Shown piece by piece: positions 8,667 to 17,669 of a DNA stretch of 64,000 nt; positions within the stretch are counted from its first letter, which is position 1; each line of letters starts with the position of its first letter. The DNA is from Palsa-506 sp963707065 (lineage in GTDB: Bacteria > Actinomycetota > Actinomycetes > Streptosporangiales > Streptosporangiaceae), in the NCBI GenBank assembly GCA_963707065.1, contig CAVPPJ010000008.1, forward strand, positions 62,001 through 126,000, given 5' to 3'. The notes beneath the pieces were generated by a model, which had not been told where the DNA came from, ran no database searches, and worked only from the letters and a program-made list of their open reading frames with translations. The position numbers and the translations under genes were made by a program.

Positions 8667-11177
8667 GTGACGGCTGATTGGTCCGTGCCCGGAACGCTGC
8701 CCGGCGCCATCGGCGTCCACGGTGCCCGGCATAACAACCTGCGCGACGTCGACGTCGACGTGCCGTTGTGGCGCACGGTAGCTGTCGTCGGCGTGTCCGG
8801 ATCGGGCAAGACGTCGCTCGCCATTGGCACTTTGTACGCCGAGGGCATGCAGCGATACCTCTCTGGCCTGAGCACGTACAGCCGCCGCCGGCTGACCCAG
8901 GCGCAGCGCCCCGACGTGGACCGGATCGATCACCTCCCGCCCGCGCTCGCGCTGCGGCAGCGGCCGCCGGTCCCGGGCCCGCGCAGCACCGTCGGGACCA
9001 TGTCCGAAGTCCTGAATGTCCTGCGGCTGATGATGTCGCGGCTGGGCTCGCACCGGTGCCCGAACGGCCACTGGGTCGGCCCGTCGGTGGCCGCATTTGC
9101 CGAGGAGATCGTCTGCCCGGTGTGCGGTGCGCGCTTCGAGCATCCCAGTGCCGAATCCTTCGCCTTCAACTCCTACGGCGCGTGCCCGGCCTGCCAGGGC
9201 CTGGGCGTGCGGTCTGAGGTCGACGAAGCCACCCTGGTGCCCGATCCGGACAAGACGATCGAGGCGGGAGCGGTGCTGCCGTGGAACTCGGGCGGGCGGC
9301 GGCTGTCGATGTACGCCGCGGGCGAGCTCGGGGTTCGCCTCGACGTGCCGTACAAGTCGCTCACCGGGCGCGAGCGCGACATCGTGCTACACGGCGCGCC
9401 CGTGCAGCGGCAGGTGACCCTGCAATCGGGCCGCAACGAGCGAGCGGTGCGGCTGTCGGTGAACTATGACAATGCCGTCGCCGCAGTAGAACGGTCGCTG
9501 CGCAGTGACAACGAGCGCACTCGCCGGCTGGCGCAGCGATTCGTCATCACCCGGACCTGCTCGGTATGCCACGGCACCCGGCTGCGGCCGGAAGCACTGG
9601 CTTCGCAGCTCGGCGGGCGCAACATCGCGGAGATCAGCATGCTCAGCCTGGAAGCGCTGCGAGGGTTCACGGCCGGCCTTCCGGCCGGGCTTCCGGCCGA
9701 GCTCAGCCGGGTGACCGCCGGCCTGCTCGCCGAGCTGAACGGCGTGCTCACGCCGGTGCTCGACGTCGGCCTGAGCTACCTCACCCTCGACCGTCCCGGC
9801 GCCTCGCTGTCCACCGGCGAGCGGCAGCGGATCGAGCTCACCTCGACCGTCCGTGCCAGCACCACCGGCATGCTCTACGTGCTGGACGAGCCGTCGGTCG
9901 GACTGCACCCCAGCAACGTCACCGGGCTGCGCAAGATGATCTACGCTCTGGCCGGGAACGGCAATTCGGTAATCGTGGTCGAGCACGAGCGGGAAATCAT
10001 CCGCTCCGCCGACTGGGTCATCGAACTCGGTCCCGGGGCCGGTGCACAGGGCGGCCACGTGATCGCCGAAGGCACCCCGAGTCAGCTGGAATCGAACCCG
10101 CGCTCGATCATCGGCCCCTTCCTGGCCGGCGAGCCCGGCATTCCCCGTGACCGACCCGAGCGCACGGCTGACCACGGGCAGATCGCCATCGAGATCGCCG
10201 ACCTCTACAACCTGCACGACCTCACCGCTGAGTTTCCGGTAAACCGGCTGACCGCGGTGGCCGGCCCGTCGGGGGCGGGCAAGACCGCCCTCGTGCTGGA
10301 CAGCCTCATTCCCGCCGCCCGGGCGCGGCTGGGCGGCTCGGCCGAGCCGGGCCACGTCCGCCGCCTGGATCTGCAGGGCATACGGCAGGTTGTCCAGATT
10401 GACGCCTCGCCCATCGGGCAGAACGCGCGGTCAACTCCGGCAACCTACTGCGGTGCGTTCGATCACATCCGCCGCCTTTTCGCCGCGTCCGCGTACGCCC
10501 GGCGCCGGCGCTGGAAGCCGGGCCACTTCTCGTTCAACACCCGCCAGGGCCAGTGCCCGACCTGCCGCGGTCTCGGCCACCTGGACCTCGACGTTCAGTA
10601 CCTGCCTGACATCACCGTCCAGTGCCCGACCTGTCACGGCGCGCGGTTCAATGACGCGGTCCTCGCGGTGCAGGTCGAAGGCCTGACCATAGCCGATGTG
10701 CTCGGCCTGAGCGTGCACGACGCCGTCGAACGATTCGCCGGCAGGCCGCCGATCGCGGCGGCGCTGCGGCCCGTCAAGGACGTCGGCCTCGGCTATCTGA
10801 AGCTCGGCGAGCCGACCCCGTCGCTATCTGGCGGCGAGTCGCAGCGCCTGAAGATCGCCTCCAGGCTGCGCAGCAGCCAGCAGGGCGCGCTGTACGTGTT
10901 CGACGAGCCGACCACCGGCTTGCACCCGCTCGACGTCGCAACGCTGGTGAGCGTGCTCGACCGGCTGCTGGACGCCGGAGCGACGATCATCGTCATCGAT
11001 CACGACCTCGACTTGCTGGCGGCGGCCGACTACCTGATCGATATGGGCCCGGGCGGCGGCCCGGAAGGCGGCCGCCTTCTCGCGGCGGGGACGCCCGCCG
11101 ACGTCGCGCGTGACGCCGGCAGCGTGACCGGGCCGTGGCTGGCCGAGTACCTTGGCTCGCCGGGCGTCAGGCGCTGA
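8667..11177 (+). CDS. UvrA-like ABC ATPase (class II / DrrC-like)
   Basis: An 836-residue soluble protein with two ABC modules. Module 1 has Walker A GVSGSGKTS (about 42-50), CxxC zinc-type pairs and the signature LSTGERQ. Module 2 has GPSGAGKTA and LSGGESQ. CPxCxGLG and CHGxR zinc motifs appear in both halves. At 836 residues it is shorter than repair UvrA (about 950), matching the UvrA2/DrrC group, whose members are linked to resistance against DNA-binding drugs such as daunorubicin. The first signature carries T in place of G. The start is GTG at 8667 after AGGTAG. No uvrB or uvrC is nearby, so a resistance role is plausible but inferred. Confidence 0.85.
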   Translation: MTADWSVPGTLPGAIGVHGARHNNLRDVDVDVPLWRTVAVVGVSGSGKTSLAIGTLYAEGMQRYLSGLSTYSRRRLTQAQRPDVDRIDHLPPALALRQRPPVPGPRSTVGTMSEVLNVLRLMMSRLGSHRCPNGHWVGPSVAAFAEEIVCPVCGARFEHPSAESFAFNSYGACPACQGLGVRSEVDEATLVPDPDKTIEAGAVLPWNSGGRRLSMYAAGELGVRLDVPYKSLTGRERDIVLHGAPVQRQVTLQSGRNERAVRLSVNYDNAVAAVERSLRSDNERTRRLAQRFVITRTCSVCHGTRLRPEALASQLGGRNIAEISMLSLEALRGFTAGLPAGLPAELSRVTAGLLAELNGVLTPVLDVGLSYLTLDRPGASLSTGERQRIELTSTVRASTTGMLYVLDEPSVGLHPSNVTGLRKMIYALAGNGNSVIVVEHEREIIRSADWVIELGPGAGAQGGHVIAEGTPSQLESNPRSIIGPFLAGEPGIPRDRPERTADHGQIAIEIADLYNLHDLTAEFPVNRLTAVAGPSGAGKTALVLDSLIPAARARLGGSAEPGHVRRLDLQGIRQVVQIDASPIGQNARSTPATYCGAFDHIRRLFAASAYARRRRWKPGHFSFNTRQGQCPTCRGLGHLDLDVQYLPDITVQCPTCHGARFNDAVLAVQVEGLTIADVLGLSVHDAVERFAGRPPIAAALRPVKDVGLGYLKLGEPTPSLSGGESQRLKIASRLRSSQQGALYVFDEPTTGLHPLDVATLVSVLDRLLDAGATIIVIDHDLDLLAAADYLIDMGPGGGPEGGRLLAAGTPADVARDAGSVTGPWLAEYLGSPGVRR

Positions 11178-12006
11178 CGCCATCGAGGTCGCGCAGCGCC
11201 TGATCATCGAGCGTGACGTTTTCTGCGGCCAGGTTCTCGCGCAGGTGGGCAACCGAGCCGGTGCCCGGGATGAGCAGCACGTTGGGGGCCAGCTGCAACA
11301 GCCACTGGAGTGCGGCCTGGGCCGGCGTGATGCCGAGGCGAGCAGCTGTCCGGACCACCACGGGGCTGGTCAGCACGGGGTTGTCCGGGCCGCGCGGCCA
11401 GCCGAGCGGGCAGAACGGCACGAACGCGATGCCACGGCGAAGGCACATATCCAGAAGCGGCGCCGCAGTACGGTCGGCTAGGTGGAAGAGGTTCTGTACG
11501 CAGACGATCTCGGTGCCCAGGGTGGCATGCCGCAGCTGCTCCAGGCTGATGTTGCTCAGGCCTATCCCGGCGATCAGGCCCTCGTCGCGGGCCGCCACCA
11601 TCGCGGCCAGCTGGTCGTCGAAGCGCGCATCCACGCGGCCGTCGCCGGGCAGACGGAGGTTGACTGCGGCCAGCTGGGCGATCCGCAAGCCGCGAAGGTT
11701 GTCCTCGATGCCCGCGCGCAGGTCGCCAGCGCCGCTGTCGTCCCGCCCGGGCGCGACCTTGCTGACTATCGCCAGCCCCTCGGGATACGGGTACAGCGCG
11801 TCGCGGATCAGGGCGTTCACGGTGCCGGGGCCGTAGTACTGGGCGGTGTCGATGTGATCGACGCCGGCGGCTACCGCGGCCCGCAGTACGCTGACGGCCG
11901 AGTCACGGTCCGGCGGCGTCCCGGCGGCGAACTGACCCGCCAGCTGCATCGCGCCGTAGCCAGACCGCCGCACCCGCATCCGCCCAAGCGCGAAGACAGA
12001 CATCAT
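11167..12006 (-). CDS. Aldo/keto reductase, PdxI (YdbC)-like
   Basis: A TIM-barrel aldo/keto reductase of about 279 residues. DTAQYYG gives the Asp and Tyr of the active site and IVSKVAP the Lys. The usual catalytic His position reads NLR (AVNLRLPGD), as in the PdxI/YdbC pyridoxal reductase group. VCVQN, PFCPLG and LLIPGTGSVAHLREN segments also match that group. It may reduce pyridoxal or another aldehyde with NADPH. GGAG five bases before the ATG at 12006 decides the start; an in-frame GTG at 12018 lies just upstream of it. The 3' end converges on and overlaps the end of the UvrA-like gene. Confidence 0.8.
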   Translation of the reverse strand: MMSVFALGRMRVRRSGYGAMQLAGQFAAGTPPDRDSAVSVLRAAVAAGVDHIDTAQYYGPGTVNALIRDALYPYPEGLAIVSKVAPGRDDSGAGDLRAGIEDNLRGLRIAQLAAVNLRLPGDGRVDARFDDQLAAMVAARDEGLIAGIGLSNISLEQLRHATLGTEIVCVQNLFHLADRTAAPLLDMCLRRGIAFVPFCPLGWPRGPDNPVLTSPVVVRTAARLGITPAQAALQWLLQLAPNVLLIPGTGSVAHLRENLAAENVTLDDQALRDLDGVSA

Positions 12007-12141
12007 TTCTGCTCCCACCGGGCATCTCCATTGTCGTAGCGAACCTGTCGCCTGCGACGCTAGTGCCCATCAAGGTGAGCCGCCGTCACCCCAATATGGT
12101 GATCCGCGCTCTCGAGCGGGTGAGCCGCGTTGTGGTCCGGG

Positions 12142-12453
12142 TCAGGATCCCGCCGGATTTCGCTGGTGACCGACGAGATGGAACTCAACCCGGTACAGCA
12201 GCGTGTCGTCAGCGATGGGACCCGAGTGGGCCGCGCGCTGGCGCAGGGATTCCCGATCTCGCTCTCCGGACCGGCGGACGTCGGCCAACGTAATAGCAGC
12301 AAAGGGCATCAGGTCCACGGAGTCCACCTCGATCTCCGCAGGACCGACAGGGTAACGGCCCCCCTCCTTGACCTTTGGCCGCCGCCAGAGCCGGAATGAC
12401 ACGGTAATGTCGCCCGACATCACCTCGTCCCGCAGGTCCCGGCTGAACTCCAT
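12142..12453 (-). CDS. ASCH/PUA-like domain protein
   Basis: A 103-residue protein with the pattern of small ASCH-domain proteins: VSFRLWRRPKVKEGGRY near the N-terminus, an IEVDSVDLMPF strand, a central DVRRSGExDRE helix and a C-terminal LLYRVEFHLVG strand. ASCH domains are thought to bind RNA; no function is established for this group. No clear ribosome site precedes ATG 12453, and TAACAT sits six bases upstream, so the message may be leaderless. It stands alone between the reductase and the ParB-like gene. Confidence 0.7.
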   Translation of the reverse strand: MEFSRDLRDEVMSGDITVSFRLWRRPKVKEGGRYPVGPAEIEVDSVDLMPFAAITLADVRRSGERDRESLRQRAAHSGPIADDTLLYRVEFHLVGHQRNPAGS

Positions 12454-12574
12454 AAGCCGATGTTAGGTTGGCTGCCGCCGGGTCTGCAGGCACCCCCGTA
12501 GTGGCCGGCCGCCCGGCTCGGCGGACGTGACTGGCCTGGACGTCCCGTCGGCCCCCGTGCCTGCCGCTGGCGAG

Positions 12575-13060
12575 TCATGCCGCCAGCGGCCGGGTTGTGC
12601 CCGTGAGCGGCACGCTGGTGAGCAGCTCGGTCACGTAGGCGTCGATCGTCTGCCGGCGTGTCGCGGCGGCTATCGATACCCGGTGATGGCCGTCGCTCAC
12701 GAAATGCAGGCCGCCCACGCGGTACACCTCGATCGGCGGGATCGCCGCGCCGCGCCGCTCCGCGAGCGCCAGCTGCTCCCAGCGGGACCGCACCCGGCTG
12801 GAGGTGGGCCGGAAGTGCCGGTCGAAGTCGCGCCGCGGGCCGGCCGTGCCGACGATCGTGTCCAGGCGTATCGTCTGCAGGCCCAGGTGCCGCTCGCCGC
12901 GCCAGCCGAGCGCGCCGGTGACCTCATCAAGCCGCAGGAGACGGTCGCTGTCATGGGGCTGGCCGCGCAGGCGGTGCGTCAGCGTGGCCAGGACCTGGTG
13001 CCGCCTGGCCCGCAGGAACTCGTTCTCTACGTCTGCCCGCGGGAATCCGGTGTCTAGCAT
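12575..13060 (-). CDS. ParB/sulfiredoxin-fold-like protein
   Basis: A 161-residue protein with the core signature of ParB-like nuclease-fold domains: IPPIEVYRVGG followed by FVSDGHHRVSIAAA, the loop that binds nucleotide in this fold. No helix-turn-helix follows, so it is not a chromosome-partition ParB; stand-alone actinobacterial members have no known role. Starts at ATG 13060 with AAGG upstream. Its neighbours (ASCH-domain protein, MFS exporter) give no clear context. Confidence 0.65.
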   Translation of the reverse strand: MLDTGFPRADVENEFLRARRHQVLATLTHRLRGQPHDSDRLLRLDEVTGALGWRGERHLGLQTIRLDTIVGTAGPRRDFDRHFRPTSSRVRSRWEQLALAERRGAAIPPIEVYRVGGLHFVSDGHHRVSIAAATRRQTIDAYVTELLTSVPLTGTTRPLAA

Positions 13061-13105
13061 TTAGGGCCGCCTTCGTTTGTGTGATTTGGCCTGGGGTTAG
13101 CTCGG

Positions 13106-14419
13106 TCAGGCCCCGCTCGGCGGGGATTCCGCCGGTCCGGGCGGCGGTCCGCCGTGGCCCGGGCCGGCCGCCAGCCTGCTGCTGGCCATGGCGGCGACAG
13201 CCACCAGGACGGCGGCGAAGCCGAGCACTGCGGTCCGGGCGCTGACGAATTGGGTGGCCAGGCCGAGGCCGAGGACCGGCACCGCGATGCCGAAGTAGGC
13301 GGCGAGGAACAGCCCGGTGAGTGTCTCTCCCCGGCGGGTGGGGGGCGCAATCGCGATCACCGTGGAGACGCTGCCCTTGAACGCCGCGCCCGCGCCTGCG
13401 CCGGCCAGCGCGCCGCTCAGCAGGAAGAGCGTAAGGCTGGGCAGCCACACCGCGATCGTCGCCAGGGCCAGGCCCAGGGTCAGCGCGGTGAGGCCGATGC
13501 GGAGCTGGCGGCTCGTCGCGGCACGGCTGAGCGCGATCTGGGCCAGCGCGGCAGCACCGAACACGACGAACGTGGCGAGGCCAGCGAGCGCGTGCGAGCG
13601 GTCACCGAGGGTGCCCGCGATGAAGCCCGGTGCGAGCGAGGTGAACAGCCCGAAGAGCGCGAATGCGGCTATCGTGGCCAATCCCGCTGCGAGGAATGCC
13701 GAGCGGTCCGCGGCGGGAACCGACACCCGCTGCGGGTGGTAGCGAGGCCGGGGCCGCGGGCGCGCGACGGTCTCGGGCGTGGCCGCCAGCGCGAGCGCAC
13801 CGCCGGCCATCAGCGCCTCGGACACCAGGAACGGCAGTTGCAGTCCGTGCCCGGCGTACTGGGCAAGCAGGCCGGCCAGCAGCGCGCCGAGGCCGAGGCC
13901 GCCGAGGTTAGCGGCTGTCGCCACGACCTCGGCGCGGCGGCCGGGCTCTCCCGGCCGTGCCGCGGCGTGCAGCTCGCTGAGGTAAGCGGTCGCGGTCGCG
14001 GTCAGCATCCCGATGCCGATGCCGGAGATCACCCGCCCGGCGATCAGCCCGGGCACCGTCGGCCAGGCCAGGAACGCGACGCCGGACAGCATGTTGACGC
14101 CGAGCGCGGTGGCGACCATGCGCCGCCGCCCGAGCCAGTCGGAGATGTGCCCGGCCAGGAACAGGCTCGCCATGACGCCCACCGCGTAGGCGGCGAAGAT
14201 CACGGTCACCAGCAGCGCGCCGAAGTGGTCGCGTGCCTGGTACAGGACGTACAGCGGGGCCGGAATGGTGGAGAACGCCATCGTTACCGCGAAGACGTAG
14301 CCAACTATCCAGAACCCGCGGCCGTAGCTGGGCCGCCGCTGCCGGTCCGGGGTCGCGCCTGAGTGGCGTGTCCCGGCGGCCGGGCTGGCGGGCGGTGCCA
14401 GGTCAGTCAGTGTTGTCAT
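13106..14419 (-). CDS. MFS transporter, divergent from LysR regulator
   Basis: A 437-residue transporter with about 12 membrane spans and the FW...TIPAPLYVLYQARD start also seen in the exporter at 1544-2671. GRRRMVAT after span 2 is the MFS loop-2 motif. It probably pumps a drug-like compound. ATG 14419 is chosen because GGGAG lies six bases upstream; an in-frame upstream ATG at 14470 would run through the operator region. It is transcribed divergently from the LysR gene at 14525, and the intergenic palindromes suggest direct regulation by it. Confidence 0.9.
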   Translation of the reverse strand: MTTLTDLAPPASPAAGTRHSGATPDRQRRPSYGRGFWIVGYVFAVTMAFSTIPAPLYVLYQARDHFGALLVTVIFAAYAVGVMASLFLAGHISDWLGRRRMVATALGVNMLSGVAFLAWPTVPGLIAGRVISGIGIGMLTATATAYLSELHAAARPGEPGRRAEVVATAANLGGLGLGALLAGLLAQYAGHGLQLPFLVSEALMAGGALALAATPETVARPRPRPRYHPQRVSVPAADRSAFLAAGLATIAAFALFGLFTSLAPGFIAGTLGDRSHALAGLATFVVFGAAALAQIALSRAATSRQLRIGLTALTLGLALATIAVWLPSLTLFLLSGALAGAGAGAAFKGSVSTVIAIAPPTRRGETLTGLFLAAYFGIAVPVLGLGLATQFVSARTAVLGFAAVLVAVAAMASSRLAAGPGHGGPPPGPAESPPSGA

Positions 14420-14474
14420 CTCAGTCTCCCTTCGTGTTGAGGTAACGCGGCCGGCCGTTCTGGTATTCATCTCT

Positions 14475-14517
14475 GATAACGACTTCTACTAGTAACGGTT
14501 ATCTCTCTAAGAGATAA
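14475..14517. promoter_or_regulatory. LysR operator candidates between MFS and lysR
   Basis: Two nested inverted repeats lie in the 105-nt divergent gap. GATAAC (14475-14480) pairs with GTTATC (14498-14503), and a perfect 8-bp repeat TTATCTCT-CTA-AGAGATAA spans 14499-14517, ending seven bases before the LysR ATG. Such placement fits LysR autoregulation and control of the divergent exporter. Confidence 0.6.
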
Positions 14518-14524
14518 TGGGCGG

Positions 14525-15433
14525 ATGGAACTCCGGCATCTGGAGTACTTCGTTGCTGTTGCCGAGGAACTCTCGTTCACCCGCGCGTCCCGGCGGCTGC
14601 ACGTGGTGCAGTCCGGGGTATCTGGTGCGATCCAGGGCCTGGAGCGCGACCTCGGTGCGGCGCTGTTCGAGCGGGACCGGCACCGGGTGGCGCTGACCGA
14701 CGCGGGCACGGCGCTGCTGCCCGAGGCGCGGGCGACGCTCGCCGCCGCCCAGGCCGCCCGCGACGTGGTCGGCCAGGCGCGCGCCGGGCTGCGCGGCACG
14801 GTGACGGTCGGGACTATGGAGTCCACCGGCGCCTTTGACCTGCCCGGGCGGCTCGGGCGGTTCCACGTCACCCACCCGGAGGTCCAGGTGAGGCTCAGGC
14901 AGGCGGCCGCGGGATCCGCCGGGCTGGCCCGGGAGGTGCTGTCCGGCGCGCTGGACCTCGCCGTCCTCTCGCTTACCGGCCAGCCGCCCGCCGGGCTGAC
15001 CGCGTGGCCGGTCAGCGAGGAGCCGCTGCTCGTGGTCTGTCAGCCTGGCCACCCGTTCGCGTCGCGGCATCCGGTGACGCTGGGGCGCCTCGCGGAGGAG
15101 CCGTTCATCGACTTCCCTCCCGGCTGGGGCAACCGTGCCGTAGTGGACCGCGCCTTCGCCGCAGCCGGCCGCGAGCGGCAGGTCTCGTTCGAGGTGGCCG
15201 GCTTCGGCGCCGCAGCGGACCTGGTGCGTAACGGCCTCGGCATCGCATTCCTGCCGGCCTCGGAGGCAGCGCGGCTGAGCGACCTGACCGCCGTCGAGCT
15301 GACCGAGCCGGCGCTGATCTGGCGGATCTCGGTCGCGGCCCCGGCGCACCGCCGCGTGCCCGCCGCCGCCCGGGCATTCCTCGACGAACTGCTCCGTGAC
15401 ACGCCTCGGCGCTTAACAGAACCGCGATCTTGA
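14525..15433 (+). CDS. LysR-family transcriptional regulator
   Basis: A 302-residue LysR protein. The N-terminal winged helix-turn-helix (FTRASRRLHVVQSGVSGAI, residues about 18-36) is followed by the linker helix and a periplasmic-binding-protein-like effector domain from about residue 90. It likely senses a small molecule and controls the divergent MFS exporter through the palindromes at 14475-14517. The ATG at 14525 overlaps the operator edge, with GGGCGG as a poor ribosome site. Confidence 0.9.
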   Translation: MELRHLEYFVAVAEELSFTRASRRLHVVQSGVSGAIQGLERDLGAALFERDRHRVALTDAGTALLPEARATLAAAQAARDVVGQARAGLRGTVTVGTMESTGAFDLPGRLGRFHVTHPEVQVRLRQAAAGSAGLAREVLSGALDLAVLSLTGQPPAGLTAWPVSEEPLLVVCQPGHPFASRHPVTLGRLAEEPFIDFPPGWGNRAVVDRAFAAAGRERQVSFEVAGFGAAADLVRNGLGIAFLPASEAARLSDLTAVELTEPALIWRISVAAPAHRRVPAAARAFLDELLRDTPRRLTEPRS

Positions 15434-15555
15434 CTCCGCGCCGGGCCCGTTCCGCCGCGCGGTCAGCCCGCCACCGTCGGGATGCTTCGCGCCTCCGGCA
15501 TAACGCACGATGCGCCAGCGGTCACCAGTTCGTAACCGTCGTCATGAGAGATCTT

Positions 15556-16446
15556 TTAGTGGCCGCCGAGCGCTAGGCGGGCGGCGCTGACATCTTCCCG
15601 GCCGTGGCCGGCGTCAACGGCTGCATGCCACTGGCGGGACAGCGCGGCCAGCAGCGGCAGCTCGTGATCGCCCGCGGCCCCGATCGCCAGGTCTACGTCC
15701 TTGAGCGCCCACTCCAGCGGGAACTCGGGCGCGAAATCACCGCGTTCCATCTTGTGCAGCTTGGCGTCCGCGATCGGTGCGTCTAGCGGGCCGCCCTCAA
15801 TGCACTCGGCCAGCCTGGAGTCATCGATGCCCAGCCGGCCAGCCAGTTCCAGGGCCTCAGCCACGCCCTCGATCAAAATGGACATGTAGGCGTTGACGAC
15901 CAGCTTCATCCGGCTGCCCTGGCCGGCCTCGCCCAGCCACACGGTCTTGCGGCCGATCGCCGCAAACACCGGACGCACGGCCGCAGCCGCCGCGGGCAAG
16001 CCAGACGCCAGAATGAGCAGCTGGCCGGCCTCGGCCGGGCCCTTGCTGCCCGATACCGGCGCGTCCACGAACATCACATCGGGGCGCAGCTGACCAAGCC
16101 GACTGCCGATCTCACCCGTGGCGGTAAGGCCAATCGTGCCCATTTGCGCCCATGCCGCGCCCTCAGCCAGCGCCTCCGCGACACCGCCAGCGAAGATCAC
16201 CGAGTTAACCACCTCAGCGGTCGGCAGCATCGTGATCACGACACGCGCATCCTGAACCGCCTCCGCCGGCGACGCTGCCACCAGCGCCCCGGCATCCGAC
16301 AGCGACGCGGTCGCTGCGGGCGACCGATCCCAGACCGTAGTGCGCAGCCCGGCCGAGACCAGATTGCGCGCCATCGCCGAGCCCATGATGCCGGTCCCCA
16401 GCAGCGCCACCCGCACATTCTCGCCACGGCCATCCGTAGCAGCCAT
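15556..16446 (-). CDS. Beta-hydroxyacid dehydrogenase-like NAD(P) enzyme
   Basis: A 296-residue enzyme of the 6-phosphogluconate/3-hydroxyisobutyrate dehydrogenase superfamily. The Rossmann motif is VALLGTGIMGSAMARNL; FVDAPVSGSKGPAEAG is the substrate loop, and KLVVNAYM carries the catalytic Lys. Members oxidise beta-hydroxyacids or reduce succinic or glyoxylic semialdehyde; imine reductases are related. ATG 16446 has GGAGGGAG at ideal spacing, preferred over an upstream in-frame start at 16530. It converges on the LysR gene. Confidence 0.85.
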   Translation of the reverse strand: MAATDGRGENVRVALLGTGIMGSAMARNLVSAGLRTTVWDRSPAATASLSDAGALVAASPAEAVQDARVVITMLPTAEVVNSVIFAGGVAEALAEGAAWAQMGTIGLTATGEIGSRLGQLRPDVMFVDAPVSGSKGPAEAGQLLILASGLPAAAAAVRPVFAAIGRKTVWLGEAGQGSRMKLVVNAYMSILIEGVAEALELAGRLGIDDSRLAECIEGGPLDAPIADAKLHKMERGDFAPEFPLEWALKDVDLAIGAAGDHELPLLAALSRQWHAAVDAGHGREDVSAARLALGGH

Positions 16447-16493
16447 CTGAGTCTCCCTCCGCGCAGTTACGACAGTGTGCCGCGGCACCGCGG

Positions 16494-16533
16494 CTGACCT
16501 GGATGCACCGCGCTGCTGAGCTGGATGCACCGC
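16494..16533. repeat. 18-bp direct repeat, 22-bp period
   Basis: CTGACCTGGATGCACCGC and CTGAGCTGGATGCACCGC (17/18 identical) lie 48 nt upstream of the dehydrogenase-like gene. Two turns of helix apart, they could be a tandem binding site; no regulator is known. Confidence 0.45.
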
Positions 16534-16722
16534 TCAGACGAGCACTCCAAAAGGCTAGCCCGGAGCTGCCGGCCGGTGCCTCAACGGTCCTGCCGCGTAG
16601 GCGGGAACGGGACTCGGCCGCTCCGGCCACGCTACCCCGGCCATGACCGGGGCAACCCGGCCGCCCGGCCGATCCCGCATAGCGACGAGCGCTGCTGCGG
16701 CACGTTACGGGAGGACACCGAT

Positions 16723-16824
16723 ATGAACATGACCGATCCGATCCGCCGGGTGTCGGTGGTAAGCACCGGCCGGGTAGCTACGCCGGGGAAGGGTATGCAT
16801 GCGGCTGGAACAACGGCACGGTGA
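16723..16824 (+). pseudogene. 33-codon ORF, possible N-terminal stub of an MBL-like gene
   Basis: ATG 16723 has GGGAGG nine bases upstream, so it looks like a genuine start. The 33-residue product begins MNMTDPIRRVSVVSTGRV, which resembles the opening of actinobacterial MBL-fold or lactonase-like proteins (RRVSxxSTG), but the frame then closes. It may be the surviving 5' end of a deleted gene. The resemblance is from memory of the family and unverified. Confidence 0.3.
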
Positions 16825-16926
16825 ATTCACCGTTTATGTGCCGAATAGACACTGCCAGCATGGCGCATCCGCCCAGGCGCGCGCTGCCCGGCGTGGCGCG
16901 CCGGAACCGACCAGAAGGAGAGCAAT

Positions 16927-17580
16927 ATGACCGCGGATCAGGGTCCGTATCCAGCTCAGTATCCGGTTCAGTTCGCCGTCGAGTACCCGGACCGGCCGCT
17001 TAACCGGCTGACCTCATTCTTCCGGATTTTCGTGATCATCCCGATCGCGATCGTGCTCGGCACCGTTTCCGGCGGAACCTGGGAGTCGTCGGGAAGCCAC
17101 TCCACCATGACCCACGGGGCCGCGGCCGCGGGCGGACTGCTGTTCCTCGGCCCGCTGCTGATGATCTTGTTCAGGCAGAAGTATCCCCGGTGGTGGTTCG
17201 ACTGGAATCTCGAGCTGCTGCGGTTCGGCAACCGGGTCGGAACCTACCTGGCCCTGATGAATGACAGCTACCCGTCCACGGACGACCATCAGTGGGTCGA
17301 GCTGGACTATGCCTATCCGGACGCGGCCGCCGACCTCAGCCGGTGGCTGCCGCTGGTCAAATGGCTGCTGGCCATCCCGCACTACATCGTGCTGTTCTTC
17401 CTGGACATCGCGGCATTCTTCGCGGTGATCGTGACCTGGTTCGCGATCTTGTTCACCGGCCGCTACCCGCGCGGCATATTCAGCTTCGTCGAAGGCGTAA
17501 TCCGCTGGCACAACCGCGTCGCTGCCTACGCGTTCACCCTGGTCACCGATCGGTACCCGCCCTTCAGGCTGGCACCATGA
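16927..17580 (+). CDS. DUF4389 membrane protein
   Basis: A 217-residue protein with the DUF4389 layout: an early YPVQFAVEYPDRPLNRL segment, a first membrane span (FRIFVIIPIAIVLG), a KYPRWWFDWNLELLRF loop, and a pair of spans in the second half ending in GRYPRGIFSFVEGVIRW. Function unknown; such proteins sit in the plasma membrane of many actinobacteria. ATG 16927 follows AAGGAG at good spacing. It is monocistronic, converging with the SDR at 17670. Confidence 0.85.
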   Translation: MTADQGPYPAQYPVQFAVEYPDRPLNRLTSFFRIFVIIPIAIVLGTVSGGTWESSGSHSTMTHGAAAAGGLLFLGPLLMILFRQKYPRWWFDWNLELLRFGNRVGTYLALMNDSYPSTDDHQWVELDYAYPDAAADLSRWLPLVKWLLAIPHYIVLFFLDIAAFFAVIVTWFAILFTGRYPRGIFSFVEGVIRWHNRVAAYAFTLVTDRYPPFRLAP

Positions 17581-17669
17581 CCCAGGCCAGGCGCGGCAGG
17601 CGGACAGCACCGCGGCGCCAGGCGCGCTGGGCTGGCCACGGGCGGAGTGCCGGTCCGCACTCGCCTGCG

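Larger units (their letters stand above)
16447..16926. other. Long intergenic region with short ORF and repeat
   Basis: 480 nt between two outward-facing genes. It holds an 18-bp direct repeat (16494-16533) and one short reading frame with a good ribosome site (16723-16824). Nothing else convincing is seen on either strand. Confidence 0.4.

Noticed and set aside
7764..9143. 459-codon minus-strand frame over the MBL and UvrA-like genes
   Set aside because: Covers two genes with clear catalytic motifs on the plus strand; its product is His/Arg/Asp-rich with no motif.
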